Source: an uncultured Rhodospirillales bacterium
GTDB lineage: Bacteria > Pseudomonadota > Alphaproteobacteria > Rhodospirillales > Defluviicoccaceae
Direction: 5' to 3'
NCBI GenBank assembly: GCA_937127205.1
Contig: CAKZLS010000108.1
Span: 1-14,465 of the forward strand
Length of the DNA: 14,465 nt
Made by a program: the position numbers and the translations under genes. The notes beneath the pieces are model-generated. The model saw only the letters and a list, made by a program, of their open reading frames with translations. It had not been told where the DNA came from and made no database searches. Shown here one piece after another: positions 6,208 through 13,215 of the stretch. Positions within the stretch are counted from its first letter, which is position 1. Each line of letters begins with the position of its first letter.

Positions 6208-6570
6208 CTAAAACGTAAGGCCGGCTTCGCGCGCGGCGTCGGCCAAGGCCTTGACGCGGCCATGATAGCGGTAGCCGCCCCGGTCGAAGATGACCGTGGA
6301 GACACCAGCCGCCATTGCCCGCTTCGCCACCAGCGCCCCGACCTTTTCCGCGGCCTCGCTCACGCCGCCGTTGTCGACGCTGCCCTTCAATTCGGTATCC
6401 ACGCTGGACGCAGCCGCGAGGGTGACACCCTTGCCGTCGTCGATTACCTGAGCATAGATGTGTTTGTTGGACCGGAACACCGACAAACGCGGCCGCCCGC
6501 CGGAAAGCTTGCGAAGCCGGTAGCGCGTGCGCCTTCTGCGGCGATCGTACAATAGTTTTGCGTTGGCCAT
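6208..6570 (-). CDS. rplR: 50S ribosomal protein L18
   Basis: The product has 120 residues, normal length. L18 mediates attachment of 5S rRNA to the central protuberance together with L5. The N-terminal arm is strongly basic (LLYDRRRRRTRYRLRKLSGGRPRLSVFRSNKHIYAQVIDD), followed by VTLAAASS, AEKVGALVAKRAMAAGVSTVIFDRGGYRYHGRVKALADAAREAGLTF. The last block is the hallmark of the family. The start ATG at 6570 is only 3 nt from the rplF stop, and a GGGAG Shine-Dalgarno for rpsE overlaps the end of this gene 12 nt before the next start. Confidence 0.98.
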   Translation of the reverse strand: MANAKLLYDRRRRRTRYRLRKLSGGRPRLSVFRSNKHIYAQVIDDGKGVTLAAASSVDTELKGSVDNGGVSEAAEKVGALVAKRAMAAGVSTVIFDRGGYRYHGRVKALADAAREAGLTF

Positions 6571-6573
6571 GAC

Positions 6574-7107
6574 CTACTTCTTCTTGCCTTCTTTGCGCAG
6601 AATTATCTCGTCTTCGTATTTGACGCCCTTGCCCTTATAGGGCTCGGGAGGCCGGAATGCACGGATCTCCGCTGCGACCTGTCCCACCTTCTGTTTGCTG
6701 GGACCGTGAATGGTGATGTGCGTCGGGTCCGGGCTGTCGATCTTGATTGCATCGGGAATGGGAAACCGAATTTCGTGGCTATAGCCCAACTGCAGCACAA
6801 GATCCTTGCCTTGCACCTGCGCCCGGTATCCAACGCCATTGATCTCCAGCTTTTTGCTGAACCCGGTGTCGACGCCATTGACCAGATTACTAATGACGGT
6901 GCGGGCGGTCCCCCACATCATTCGAGCGCGCTTGGTTTCGTTGCGCGGACGCACGGTCACCGTCTGTCCCTCCTGGGTCAGCTCGACGTCGTCGGTGAGT
7001 TTTGCTTCCAACTCTCCCAGCTTGCCCTTGGCCTTGACCAAGGTGCCCGCAATGCTGAGGGTCACCCCACTGGGGATTTCTACCGGATGTTTGCCAACGC
7101 GTGACAT
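6574..7107 (-). CDS. rplF: 50S ribosomal protein L6
   Basis: The product has 177 residues, the expected length. L6 lies near the sarcin-ricin loop and the factor-binding site. It consists of two similar RNA-binding-like domains: MSRVGKHPVEIPSGVTLSIAGTLVKAKGKLGEL opens the first, and LNGVGYRAQVQGK-type sequence (here EINGVGYRAQVQGKDLVLQLGYSHEI) opens the second. The C-terminal signature RAFRPPEPYKGKGVKYEDEIILRKEGKKK is complete. The start ATG at 7107 gives the canonical N-terminus. The stop is 3 nt from the rplR start, so the two genes are almost contiguous. Confidence 0.99.
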   Translation of the reverse strand: MSRVGKHPVEIPSGVTLSIAGTLVKAKGKLGELEAKLTDDVELTQEGQTVTVRPRNETKRARMMWGTARTVISNLVNGVDTGFSKKLEINGVGYRAQVQGKDLVLQLGYSHEIRFPIPDAIKIDSPDPTHITIHGPSKQKVGQVAAEIRAFRPPEPYKGKGVKYEDEIILRKEGKKK

Positions 7108-7128
7108 GGCGGATTCTACACCTTCAAC

Positions 7129-7527
7129 CTAGAATACTTTGCAAAGGACTTCGCCGCCCACGTGGGCCTCTCTGGCCTCGGCGTCGGAAATCACGCCGCG
7201 CGGGGTCGACAGGATCGAAATGCCCAGCCCGTTGTAGACACGGGGCAGATCCTTAATCTTGTAGTAGACCCGCTGGCCCGGGGTTGAAACCCGGCTGATT
7301 TCACGAATGACCGGCTCGCCCTCATGGTACTTGAGTTCGATCTTCATTTCGTTCACGCCCGTGCGCACTTCGTATTCCGAATACCCGCGGATAAATCCCT
7401 CGCGCTCGAGGACATCCAGGACCCGGGCGCGAAATCGTGACGCGGGCGCGGTCACCGCGTGCTTGCGGGCACGCTGACCGTTGCGAATGCGCGTCAACAT
7501 ATCTCCGAGTGGATCGCTCATCGACAT
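7129..7527 (-). CDS. rpsH: 30S ribosomal protein S8
   Basis: The product has 132 residues, normal. S8 is a primary 16S rRNA binder in the central domain, and in E. coli it is the repressor of the spc operon. The sequence shows SDPLGDMLTRIRNGQRARK, then FIRGYSEYE-like sequence and the C-terminal signature RVYYKIKDLPRVYNGLGISILSTPRGVISDAEAREAHVGGEVLCKVF. There are two in-frame ATGs, at 7527 and 7521. I keep 7527 because AGGA lies 8 nt upstream of it, but MSDPLGDM from 7521 is also a normal N-terminus. The gap to rplF is 21 nt. Confidence 0.98.
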   Translation of the reverse strand: MSMSDPLGDMLTRIRNGQRARKHAVTAPASRFRARVLDVLEREGFIRGYSEYEVRTGVNEMKIELKYHEGEPVIREISRVSTPGQRVYYKIKDLPRVYNGLGISILSTPRGVISDAEAREAHVGGEVLCKVF

Positions 7528-7537
7528 AACGTCGTTC

Positions 7538-7843
7538 CTACCAGCTTGACTTCACCATGCCGGGAATCTGGCCATTGGAGGCAAGATCCCGCAGCGCAAT
7601 TCGCGAAAGCTCGAACTTCCGGTAATTTCCGCGTGGGCGGCCCGTCAGTCCACACCTGAGGCGAATGCGCACCGGCGACGAATTCCGCGGCAGCTGCGCC
7701 AGCTTGAGGCGCGCTTCAAACCGCTCTTCCGGCGAAATGTCCGGATCCTTGGCCCGGGCCTTCAATTCAGTTCGCTTGGTCGCATAGCGCTCGGCCATAC
7801 GCTTTCTCTTATTGTTTCTTTCGATCAGGCTTGTCTTAGCCAT
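7538..7843 (-). CDS. rpsN: 30S ribosomal protein S14, zinc-independent long form
   Basis: The product has 101 residues. S14 belongs to the 30S head near the A site. This is the long form without zinc ligands: the sequence has only one cysteine (in RCGLTGRPRGNYRKF) and no CxxC pairs, unlike the roughly 61-residue zinc-binding type. The N-terminal AKTSLIERNNKRKRM, the DISPEERFEARLKLAQLPRNSSPVRIRLRC centre and the C-terminal GMVKSSW are all typical. A GGAGAG Shine-Dalgarno sequence precedes the ATG at 7843. It sits 22 nt after rplE and 10 nt before rpsH. Confidence 0.98.
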   Translation of the reverse strand: MAKTSLIERNNKRKRMAERYATKRTELKARAKDPDISPEERFEARLKLAQLPRNSSPVRIRLRCGLTGRPRGNYRKFELSRIALRDLASNGQIPGMVKSSW

Positions 7844-7865
7844 TCATCGTCTCTCCTGTTTCCCT

Positions 7866-8405
<540 letters not shown>

Positions 8406-8417
8406 CTCGTTGATTCT

Positions 8418-8732
8418 CTACCTGTCGATGACTTCGCCGGACCGCTTGGCAAAGCGGACCTTGCGGCCGTCTTCGAGAAATTTGTATCCGACGCGGGTTG
8501 CCAAGGATGAGTCCGGGTCCACATGCGCCAGATTGGACATATGGATCGACGCTTCTTTCTCGACGATCCCGCCCATCTGGGTCTGGGTCGGGCGGGTGTG
8601 GCGCTTGACCATATTCACGCCCTGTACGATCGCCCGGTTTTCCTTCGGCATGACCTTGAGAACGTCGCCGGTCCGGCCCTTGCTGCGGCCGGCCAGTACG
8701 ATCACGCGGTCGCCCTTCTTGATCTTCGACAT
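8418..8732 (-). CDS. rplX: 50S ribosomal protein L24 (start at second of two candidate codons)
   Basis: The product has 104 residues. L24 is an assembly initiator that binds the 5' end of 23S rRNA through a KOW motif, seen here as KIKKGDRVIVLAGRSKGRTGDVLKVMPKENRAIVQGVNMVKRH. The middle MGGIVEKEASIHMSNLAHVDP and the C-terminal RVGYKF block are also typical. Two adjacent starts exist: GTG at 8735 and ATG at 8732. I chose ATG because it gives the usual N-terminus MSKIKKGD and places GGAGG 7 nt upstream rather than 4. Either way it overlaps the rplN stop (TGATG or GTGA). The gap to rplE is 12 nt. Confidence 0.97.
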   Translation of the reverse strand: MSKIKKGDRVIVLAGRSKGRTGDVLKVMPKENRAIVQGVNMVKRHTRPTQTQMGGIVEKEASIHMSNLAHVDPDSSLATRVGYKFLEDGRKVRFAKRSGEVIDR

Positions 8733-9100
8733 CACAACACCTCCGGCGCCAGGGACACGATCTTCATATAGCCCCGGGTGCGAAGCTCGCGGGTGACCGG
8801 TCCGAAAATACGCGTTCCGATGGGCTCGCCCTGCTTATTGATCAGCACCGCCGCATTGCGATCAAACCGGATGGCCGAGCCATCGCCGCGATGCGTATCT
8901 TTCGCGGTCCGCACGATCACGGCCTGCAGAACATCGCCCTTCTTAACCCGGCCGCGCGGAATGGCATCCTTTACCGTCACGACGATAATATCGCCGACAC
9001 CGGCAAACCGCCGCTTCGAGCCGCCCAAAACCTTGATACACTGCACCCGGCGCGCGCCGGAGTTGTCGGCTACGTCCAGGTTCGACTCCACTTGGATCAT
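8732..9100 (-). CDS. rplN: 50S ribosomal protein L14
   Basis: The product has 122 residues, the standard length. L14 lies at the subunit interface, contacts 16S helix 14 and is the docking site of the silencing factor RsfS. Conserved features are MIQVESNLDVADNSGARRVQCIKVLGG at the N-terminus, VGDIIVVTVKDAIPRG, KKGDVLQAVIVRTA, RFDRNAAVLINKQGEPIGTRIFGPVTRELR, and the C-terminal MKIVSLAPEVL. It opens the classical spc operon, but the 31-nt spacer after rpsQ shows no promoter I can defend, so transcription probably continues from S10. Its TGA stop overlaps the rplX start. Confidence 0.99.
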   Translation of the reverse strand: MIQVESNLDVADNSGARRVQCIKVLGGSKRRFAGVGDIIVVTVKDAIPRGRVKKGDVLQAVIVRTAKDTHRGDGSAIRFDRNAAVLINKQGEPIGTRIFGPVTRELRTRGYMKIVSLAPEVL

Positions 9101-9131
9101 CGTGGTCTATCCTTTCGGTCCAGCATCGGCC

Positions 9132-9368
9132 CTAGCCGTTTTCCGCGACCACTTCCCAACATTTACGTTTCGATATCGGCCGACACTCGCGAATCCGACA
9201 AACATCCCCGGTCTTCAGGGCGTTGGTCTCGTCGTGAGCGGTGTATTTCTTCGTCCGACGGATGAATTTCTTATAGAGCGGGTGCATGACGCGACGTTCG
9301 ACCTTGACCACAACGGTCTTGTCGGCTTTGTCACTCACCACGGTCCCTTGCATTACTCGTCTGGGCAT
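9132..9368 (-). CDS. rpsQ: 30S ribosomal protein S17 (internal ATG chosen)
   Basis: The product has 78 residues, normal for S17, an OB-fold primary binder of 16S rRNA at the base of the 30S body. Visible blocks are MPRRVMQGTVVSDKADKTVVVKVERRVMHPLYKKFIRRTKKYTAHDE and the conserved GDVCRIRECRPISKRKCWEVV. The frame is open to an ATG at 9422, but the first 18 codons of that version overlap the end of rpmC and do not resemble S17. The ATG at 9368 follows a GGAGAGGGG purine tract and gives the canonical start. Two nearby cysteines are present but no zinc motif is expected in this family. Confidence 0.97.
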   Translation of the reverse strand: MPRRVMQGTVVSDKADKTVVVKVERRVMHPLYKKFIRRTKKYTAHDETNALKTGDVCRIRECRPISKRKCWEVVAENG

Positions 9369-9381
9369 TGCCCCTCTCCCG

Positions 9382-9591
9382 TCAGGCCTTCGCCGCGCTT
9401 GTTTCGCGCTGGCGCTCGCCAAGAATGGTCTTGATACCAGCGATGGTCCGGCGAACCTGACGCTTTCGCGCCGTGTTCTCCAACTGCCCGCTGGCTGTCT
9501 GAAAACGAAGATTGAAGGCTTCCTTTTTCAGCGCCATCAACTCTTCCTTGAGCTGGTCGTCCGTTTTTGCCCGAAGGTCCGCCGCCTTCAT
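9382..9591 (-). CDS. rpmC: 50S ribosomal protein L29 (internal ATG chosen)
   Basis: The product has 69 residues, matching the family. L29 is a small helical protein beside the tunnel exit, next to L23. The sequence MKAADLRAKTDDQLKEELMALK, then FNLRFQTASGQLEN and RRTIAGIKTILGER covers the usual two-helix fold. The open frame runs upstream to 9837, but that part is read out of frame through rplP and is not L29-like. The ATG at 9591 gives the family N-terminus and has GGAGG 9 nt upstream, inside the rplP end. The spacing after rplP is 4 nt and before rpsQ 13 nt. Confidence 0.97.
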   Translation of the reverse strand: MKAADLRAKTDDQLKEELMALKKEAFNLRFQTASGQLENTARKRQVRRTIAGIKTILGERQRETSAAKA

Positions 9592-9595
9592 CGCC

Positions 9596-10015
9596 TCATT
9601 CCTCCTCGCCAGAGCGCGACACGAACTTCGTGCGCACCGGAAGTTTCGCCGCGGCCAGTCGAAACGCTTCCTTGGCAATCGGTTGGGGAACGCCATCCAC
9701 CTCGAACATGATGCGCCCCGGCTTAACCTTGCAGACCCAGTATTCGGGCGAGCCTTTACCGCCGCCCATACGGACCTCGGCCGGTTTGGAACTGACCGGG
9801 ACATCGGGAAACAGGCGGATCCACACCCGTCCGGCACGTTTCATGTGCCGGGTCATGGCGCGCCGCGCGGCCTCGATCTGGCGCGCCGTCACCCGTTCGG
9901 GCGTGGTCGCCTTGAGGCCATAGGCGCCAAAGTTAAGTTCGGTCGCACCTTTGGCAAGACCGTGGATCCGGCCTTTGTGCTGTTTGCGGAACTTCATTCG
10001 TTTCGGACTGAGCAT
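9596..10015 (-). CDS. rplP: 50S ribosomal protein L16
   Basis: The product has 139 residues, typical. L16 organises 23S rRNA near the A site and helps tRNA accommodation. The N-terminus MLSPKRMKFRKQHKGR is canonical. Conserved blocks include ITARQIEAARRAMTRHMKR-like sequence, RVWIRLFPDVPVSSKPAEVRMGGGKGSPEYWVCKVKPGRIMFE, and a Lys-rich C-terminal half. The chosen ATG at 10015 matches the family start but has no clear Shine-Dalgarno in the 20 nt upstream, only an A-rich stretch. The preceding 53-nt spacer contains a 36-nt frame (10055-10020) that I regard as chance. The stop is 4 nt from rpmC. Confidence 0.98.
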   Translation of the reverse strand: MLSPKRMKFRKQHKGRIHGLAKGATELNFGAYGLKATTPERVTARQIEAARRAMTRHMKRAGRVWIRLFPDVPVSSKPAEVRMGGGKGSPEYWVCKVKPGRIMFEVDGVPQPIAKEAFRLAAAKLPVRTKFVSRSGEEE

Positions 10016-10068
10016 GATTCTATGCCGTTTTCATTTTCATTCGCGTCAGGGTCATCGGCGTCGGGAGC

Positions 10069-10746
10069 TTATCGCCCCGTCTGCCCTTCCATGGCGCGCT
10101 TATCCATCGCCATCGGGTCATGGGCGAGGATGTCGCCCTTATAGATCCACACCTTCACGCCGCAGATCCCGTAAGTCGTCCTGGCCTCCGCCATGCCGTA
10201 ATCCACATGAGCACGCAGCGTATGAAGCGGCACCCGCCCCTCGCGGTACCACACGGTCCGCGCGATCTCGGCGCCGCCGAGGCGTCCGCCGCAATTGATC
10301 CGGATGCCCTGGGCACCGAGGCGCATGGCAGACTGCACCGCGCGCTTCATGGCGCGGCGGGACGAAACCCGGCGCTCCAACTGCTGGGCGATATTCTCCG
10401 CCACCAGTTGGGCATCGATCTCCGGCTTGCGCACTTCCACGATATTCACGTGGACATCGGACTTGGTGATTTTCGCCAGTTCCTGGCGCAGCTTCTCGAT
10501 ATCCGCGCCCTTCTTGCCGATCACCACGCCGGGACGGGCAGTATGGACGGTAATCCGCGCCTTCTTGGCCGGCCGCTCGATGACCACCCGTGAAACACCC
10601 GCTTGCGCCAAGCGCTTTTGGACGAACTTGCGTATTTTCATGTCTTCGTGCAGCAACGGCGCGTAGTTACGATCCGCGAACCAGCGCGAATCCCACGTCC
10701 TGTTGATACCGACCCGAAGCCCAATGGGATTGACTTTTTGACCCAT
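10069..10746 (-). CDS. rpsC: 30S ribosomal protein S3
   Basis: The product has 225 residues, normal length. S3 forms part of the mRNA entry channel on the 30S solvent side with S4 and S5. The N-terminus is the canonical MGQKVNPIGLRVGINRTWDSRWFA. A type II KH domain follows, with its GKKG loop at residues 77-80 (RPGVVIGKKGADIEKLRQEL). The C-terminal S3 domain shows RRAMKRAVQSAMRLGAQGIRINCGGRLGGAEIAR and then YGICGVKVWIYKGD. The C-terminus is short. The start overlaps the rplV stop by one base. The following spacer to rplP is 53 nt, wider than most in this operon. Confidence 0.99.
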   Translation of the reverse strand: MGQKVNPIGLRVGINRTWDSRWFADRNYAPLLHEDMKIRKFVQKRLAQAGVSRVVIERPAKKARITVHTARPGVVIGKKGADIEKLRQELAKITKSDVHVNIVEVRKPEIDAQLVAENIAQQLERRVSSRRAMKRAVQSAMRLGAQGIRINCGGRLGGAEIARTVWYREGRVPLHTLRAHVDYGMAEARTTYGICGVKVWIYKGDILAHDPMAMDKRAMEGQTGR

Positions 10747-11126
10747 CAGTCGATGTCCTCCCGCTCACGCACCACGACACGCAAGTTGCTAAAGAATTTC
10801 TGAATGCGCCCGACCCGGCCGCGCGCGCGTGCCTTCCAGCGCTTCATCACCAGCGCCTTGCCCACCGTGGCTTCCGCCACGAACAACCGGTCAACATCCA
10901 GTTGATGGTTGTTCTCGGCGTTGGCGATGGCCGACTGCAAGACCTTGCGCACATCGTTCGCGATGCGCCGCTGAGAGAACTGAAGCTCGGCAAGCGCGGC
11001 TTCGCAATCCATCCCGCGAATACAGGCCGCGACCTCATTGAGCTTCTGCGGACTGGTGCGAAGTTGACGAGCGGACGCCATCGCCTCGTTATCGGCAAGC
11101 GCTCGTTCGGCGGCTCTCTTGCCCAT
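10746..11126 (-). CDS. rplV: 50S ribosomal protein L22
   Basis: The product has 126 residues, longer than the 110 of E. coli but usual for alphaproteobacteria, whose L22 has an N-terminal extension. L22 spans the 50S and its beta-hairpin lines the exit tunnel near the constriction, a site of macrolide-resistance changes. The frame shows RTSPQKLNEVAACIRG, VRKVLQSAIANAENNHQLD, then VGKALVMKRWKARARGRVGRI, which includes the hairpin tip, and the C-terminal LRVVVRE. The start ATG at 11126 is 2 nt after rpsS. Its stop shares one base with the rpsC start (TGATG), consistent with coupled translation. Confidence 0.98.
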   Translation of the reverse strand: MGKRAAERALADNEAMASARQLRTSPQKLNEVAACIRGMDCEAALAELQFSQRRIANDVRKVLQSAIANAENNHQLDVDRLFVAEATVGKALVMKRWKARARGRVGRIQKFFSNLRVVVREREDID

Positions 11127-11128
11127 GA

Positions 11129-11407
11129 CTAACCTCTCCTCGCCTTCTTATCGCCGGCGTGGCCGAAAAACGTCCTGGTCGGCGAAAACTCGCCGAATTT
11201 GTGACCGATCATGTCCTCGGTGACCATCACCGGCACGAACTTGCGACCATTGTGCACGCCGAAGGTCAAGCCGACGAACTGCGGCAGAATAGTCGACCGC
11301 CGGGACCAGGTTTTAATGACCTCGTTGCGTCTCGATCCGCGCACCTTCTCTGCTTTCTTGAGAAGGTAGCCGTCGACAAAAGGTCCTTTCCAAACGGAAC
11401 GGGGCAC
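11129..11407 (-). CDS. rpsS: 30S ribosomal protein S19 (GTG start)
   Basis: The product has 92 residues, the expected length. S19 lies in the 30S head, pairs with S13 and contacts 23S rRNA across the subunit interface. Visible blocks are PRSVWKGPFVDGYLLKKAEKV at the N-terminus, IKTWSRRSTILPQFVGLTFGVHNGRKFVPVMVTEDMIGHKFGEF in the centre, and FSPTRTFFGHAGDKK near the end. The start codon is GTG (11407-11405). It is supported by the canonical MPRSVWKGPF N-terminus and by an AGGAG Shine-Dalgarno sequence 8 nt upstream. It lies between rplB (18 nt) and rplV (2 nt gap). Confidence 0.98.
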   Translation of the reverse strand: MPRSVWKGPFVDGYLLKKAEKVRGSRRNEVIKTWSRRSTILPQFVGLTFGVHNGRKFVPVMVTEDMIGHKFGEFSPTRTFFGHAGDKKARRG

Positions 11408-11425
11408 CCCGGAAACTCCTTACGC

Positions 11426-12256
11426 CTACTTGGCTCTGTGACGACGCCGCATAATCAGCGAGTCGGTCTTTTTGTTGCTACGTGTCCGCTTGCCCTTGGT
11501 GGGCACGCCCCAAGGCGTCACCGGGTGACGGCCTCCGGACGTTTTTCCTTCACCACCGCCATGGGGGTGATCGATCGGGTTCATGGCGACGCCGCGGACC
11601 GATGGCCGCTTGCCCAGCCAGCGCTTGCGTCCCGCCTTGCCGAGCTTGATGTTCTGCTGATCGGGGTTGGAAACCGCGCCGACCGTGGCCATGCACTCCG
11701 CCCGAACCATGCGCAACTCGCCCGAGTTAAGCCGCAGCTGCGCGTAGCCCTGATCCTTGCCGATGATCTGCGCATAGGTTCCCGCCGATCGGGCGATCTG
11801 ACCGCCCTTTCCGATCTTCATCTCCACATTATGGATGATGGTGCCGACCGGAATGCTCTGCAGCGGCAACGCGTTGCCGGGCTTGATGTCCACACTGCGG
11901 CCGGCGGTGACCGTATCGCCCACTTCGATCCGCTGGGGTGCGAGAATGTAGGAAAGCTCGCCGTCCTCGTAGCGGATCAGGGCGATGAACGCGGTGCGGT
12001 TCGGATCGTACTCCAACCGCTCCACGGTGGCCGCCACGTCGAATTTCGTACGCTTGAAATCCACGATCCGGTAGCGCCGTTTGTGCCGGCCCCCACGACG
12101 CCGAGCCGTAATCCGACCGGTGTTGTTGCGCCCGCCCTTGGTGTGCAGACCTTCGGTCAACGACCGCTCGGGCTTGCCTTTCCAAAGGGCCGATCGATCG
12201 ACCAGGACCAGTCCACGCTGTCCCGGGCTCGTCGGTTTGAATTGCTTAAGTGCCAT
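11426..12256 (-). CDS. rplB: 50S ribosomal protein L2
   Basis: The product has 276 residues, typical of L2, one of the most conserved large-subunit proteins, needed for subunit association and for organising the peptidyl transferase region. The N-terminal half shows LKQFKPTSPGQRG and a basic stretch NNTGRITARRRGGRHKRRYR (about 45-63). The C-terminal signature NPIDHPHGGGEGKTSGGRHPVTPWG (about 226-250) is complete. His230 corresponds to the functionally important His229 of the E. coli protein. The tail is strongly basic. The start ATG at 12256 lies 9 nt after the rplW stop, and the stop lies 18 nt before rpsS. Confidence 0.99.
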   Translation of the reverse strand: MALKQFKPTSPGQRGLVLVDRSALWKGKPERSLTEGLHTKGGRNNTGRITARRRGGRHKRRYRIVDFKRTKFDVAATVERLEYDPNRTAFIALIRYEDGELSYILAPQRIEVGDTVTAGRSVDIKPGNALPLQSIPVGTIIHNVEMKIGKGGQIARSAGTYAQIIGKDQGYAQLRLNSGELRMVRAECMATVGAVSNPDQQNIKLGKAGRKRWLGKRPSVRGVAMNPIDHPHGGGEGKTSGGRHPVTPWGVPTKGKRTRSNKKTDSLIMRRRHRAK

Positions 12257-12265
12257 GTCCGCCCT

Positions 12266-12592
12266 CTAGACGCCGGTGGTAATATCGATGCTATGGCCCT
12301 CGGCGAGGGTCACGATGGCTTTCTTGGTATCCACGCGCGTGCCCTTGCGGCCACGGAAACGCTTCACCTTGCCCTTCTGGCAGATGGTATTCACGCCTTT
12401 GACCTTCACCTTGAACAGGTCTTCCACCGCCGCCTTGATTTCCGGCTTGGTGGCATCCGGCGCGACCACGAAGGTTACCTGGTTGAACGCGCTGAGCAGC
12501 GTCGCCTTCTCGGTGATCAACGGCCGGCGAAGGACTTCGAACTTACGCTCGGCGCTCACCGTCGCGGTGTTCTTGGGACGAGGTTTATTCAT
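12266..12592 (-). CDS. rplW: 50S ribosomal protein L23
   Basis: The product has 108 residues, normal for alphaproteobacteria. L23 sits at the tunnel exit and is the docking site for trigger factor and the signal recognition particle. The core reads EVLRRPLITEKATLL, then FVVAPDATKPEIKAAVEDLF and VKGVNTICQKGKVKRFRGRKG, ending in an extended C-terminal strand. The first 15 or so residues (MNKPRPKNTATVSAE) are a short variable extension. The start ATG at 12592 overlaps the rplD stop (ATGA), and rplB begins 9 nt downstream, so the gene is embedded in a tightly coupled rplD-rplW-rplB block. Confidence 0.97.
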   Translation of the reverse strand: MNKPRPKNTATVSAERKFEVLRRPLITEKATLLSAFNQVTFVVAPDATKPEIKAAVEDLFKVKVKGVNTICQKGKVKRFRGRKGTRVDTKKAIVTLAEGHSIDITTGV

Positions 12593-13209
12593 GACAACCG
12601 ATCCACCAACTGGTCCACCGCAGCCCGGGTCAGGACGAGATGCTTGTGCCGCAAAATGTCGTAAACGTTGGCGCCGCGCGACGGCAGGAGATCCAGCCCG
12701 CCGATATTCTTCGCCGCCTTCGAAAAGTTCGTATCAAAGCCTTCGCCATCGATAACCAGCGCGCCTTGCCACCCCAATTTCGCGGCGGCATCCGCCAGCG
12801 CCTTGGTCTTGGGCTCGGCGAGTTCCGCCTTTTCGATGACCACAAGCTCACCGGCTTCACGCTTCGCCGACAACGCGGACTTCAACGCCAGCCTGCGCAC
12901 CTTTTTCGGCAGGTCATGGGAATGGTCCCGCGGGAGCGGCCCGAACACCACACCGCCGCCGCGCTGATGCGGGCCCTTCGACGACCCCTGACGCGCGCGG
13001 CCGGTGCCTTTCTGACGGAACGGCTTCGCCGACGTGCCGATCACCTCGTGACGGCTCTTGACCTTGTGGGTTCCCGCCCGGCGCTTGGCCAGCTGCCACT
13101 TGACGGCGCGGGCCAGAATATCCGGCCTTACGTCCACGCCGAACACGGCGTCCGCAAGGTCGATGGAACCGACCGTCTCGTTATCCAAATTGACGACGTC
13201 ACACTTCAT
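12589..13209 (-). CDS. rplD: 50S ribosomal protein L4
   Basis: The product has 206 residues, the normal length. L4 is an early-binding 23S rRNA protein whose extended loop lines the nascent-peptide exit tunnel. The loop is visible as KVKSRHEVIGTSAKPFRQKGTGRARQG followed by GGGVVFGPLPRDHSHDLPKKVRRLALKSALS. The C-terminal part carries LDLLPSRGANVYDILRHKHLVLT. In E. coli L4 also represses the S10 operon through its leader. I see no recognisable L4 target in the short tuf-rpsJ spacer. The stop overlaps the rplW start by ATGA, suggesting coupled translation, and the gene starts 6 nt after rplC. Confidence 0.98.
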   Translation of the reverse strand: MKCDVVNLDNETVGSIDLADAVFGVDVRPDILARAVKWQLAKRRAGTHKVKSRHEVIGTSAKPFRQKGTGRARQGSSKGPHQRGGGVVFGPLPRDHSHDLPKKVRRLALKSALSAKREAGELVVIEKAELAEPKTKALADAAAKLGWQGALVIDGEGFDTNFSKAAKNIGGLDLLPSRGANVYDILRHKHLVLTRAAVDQLVDRLS

Positions 13210-13215
13210 ACCGGC

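Noticed and set aside
10020..10055. A 12-codon minus-strand frame between rpsC and rplP
   Set aside because: It is too short, has no Shine-Dalgarno sequence, and a frame of this size is expected by chance in a 53-nt spacer.
11159..12664. A 501-codon plus-strand frame antisense to rpsS, rplB and rplW
   Set aside because: It is fully explained by codon bias of the three ribosomal protein genes on the other strand; the product is low-complexity and resembles no family.
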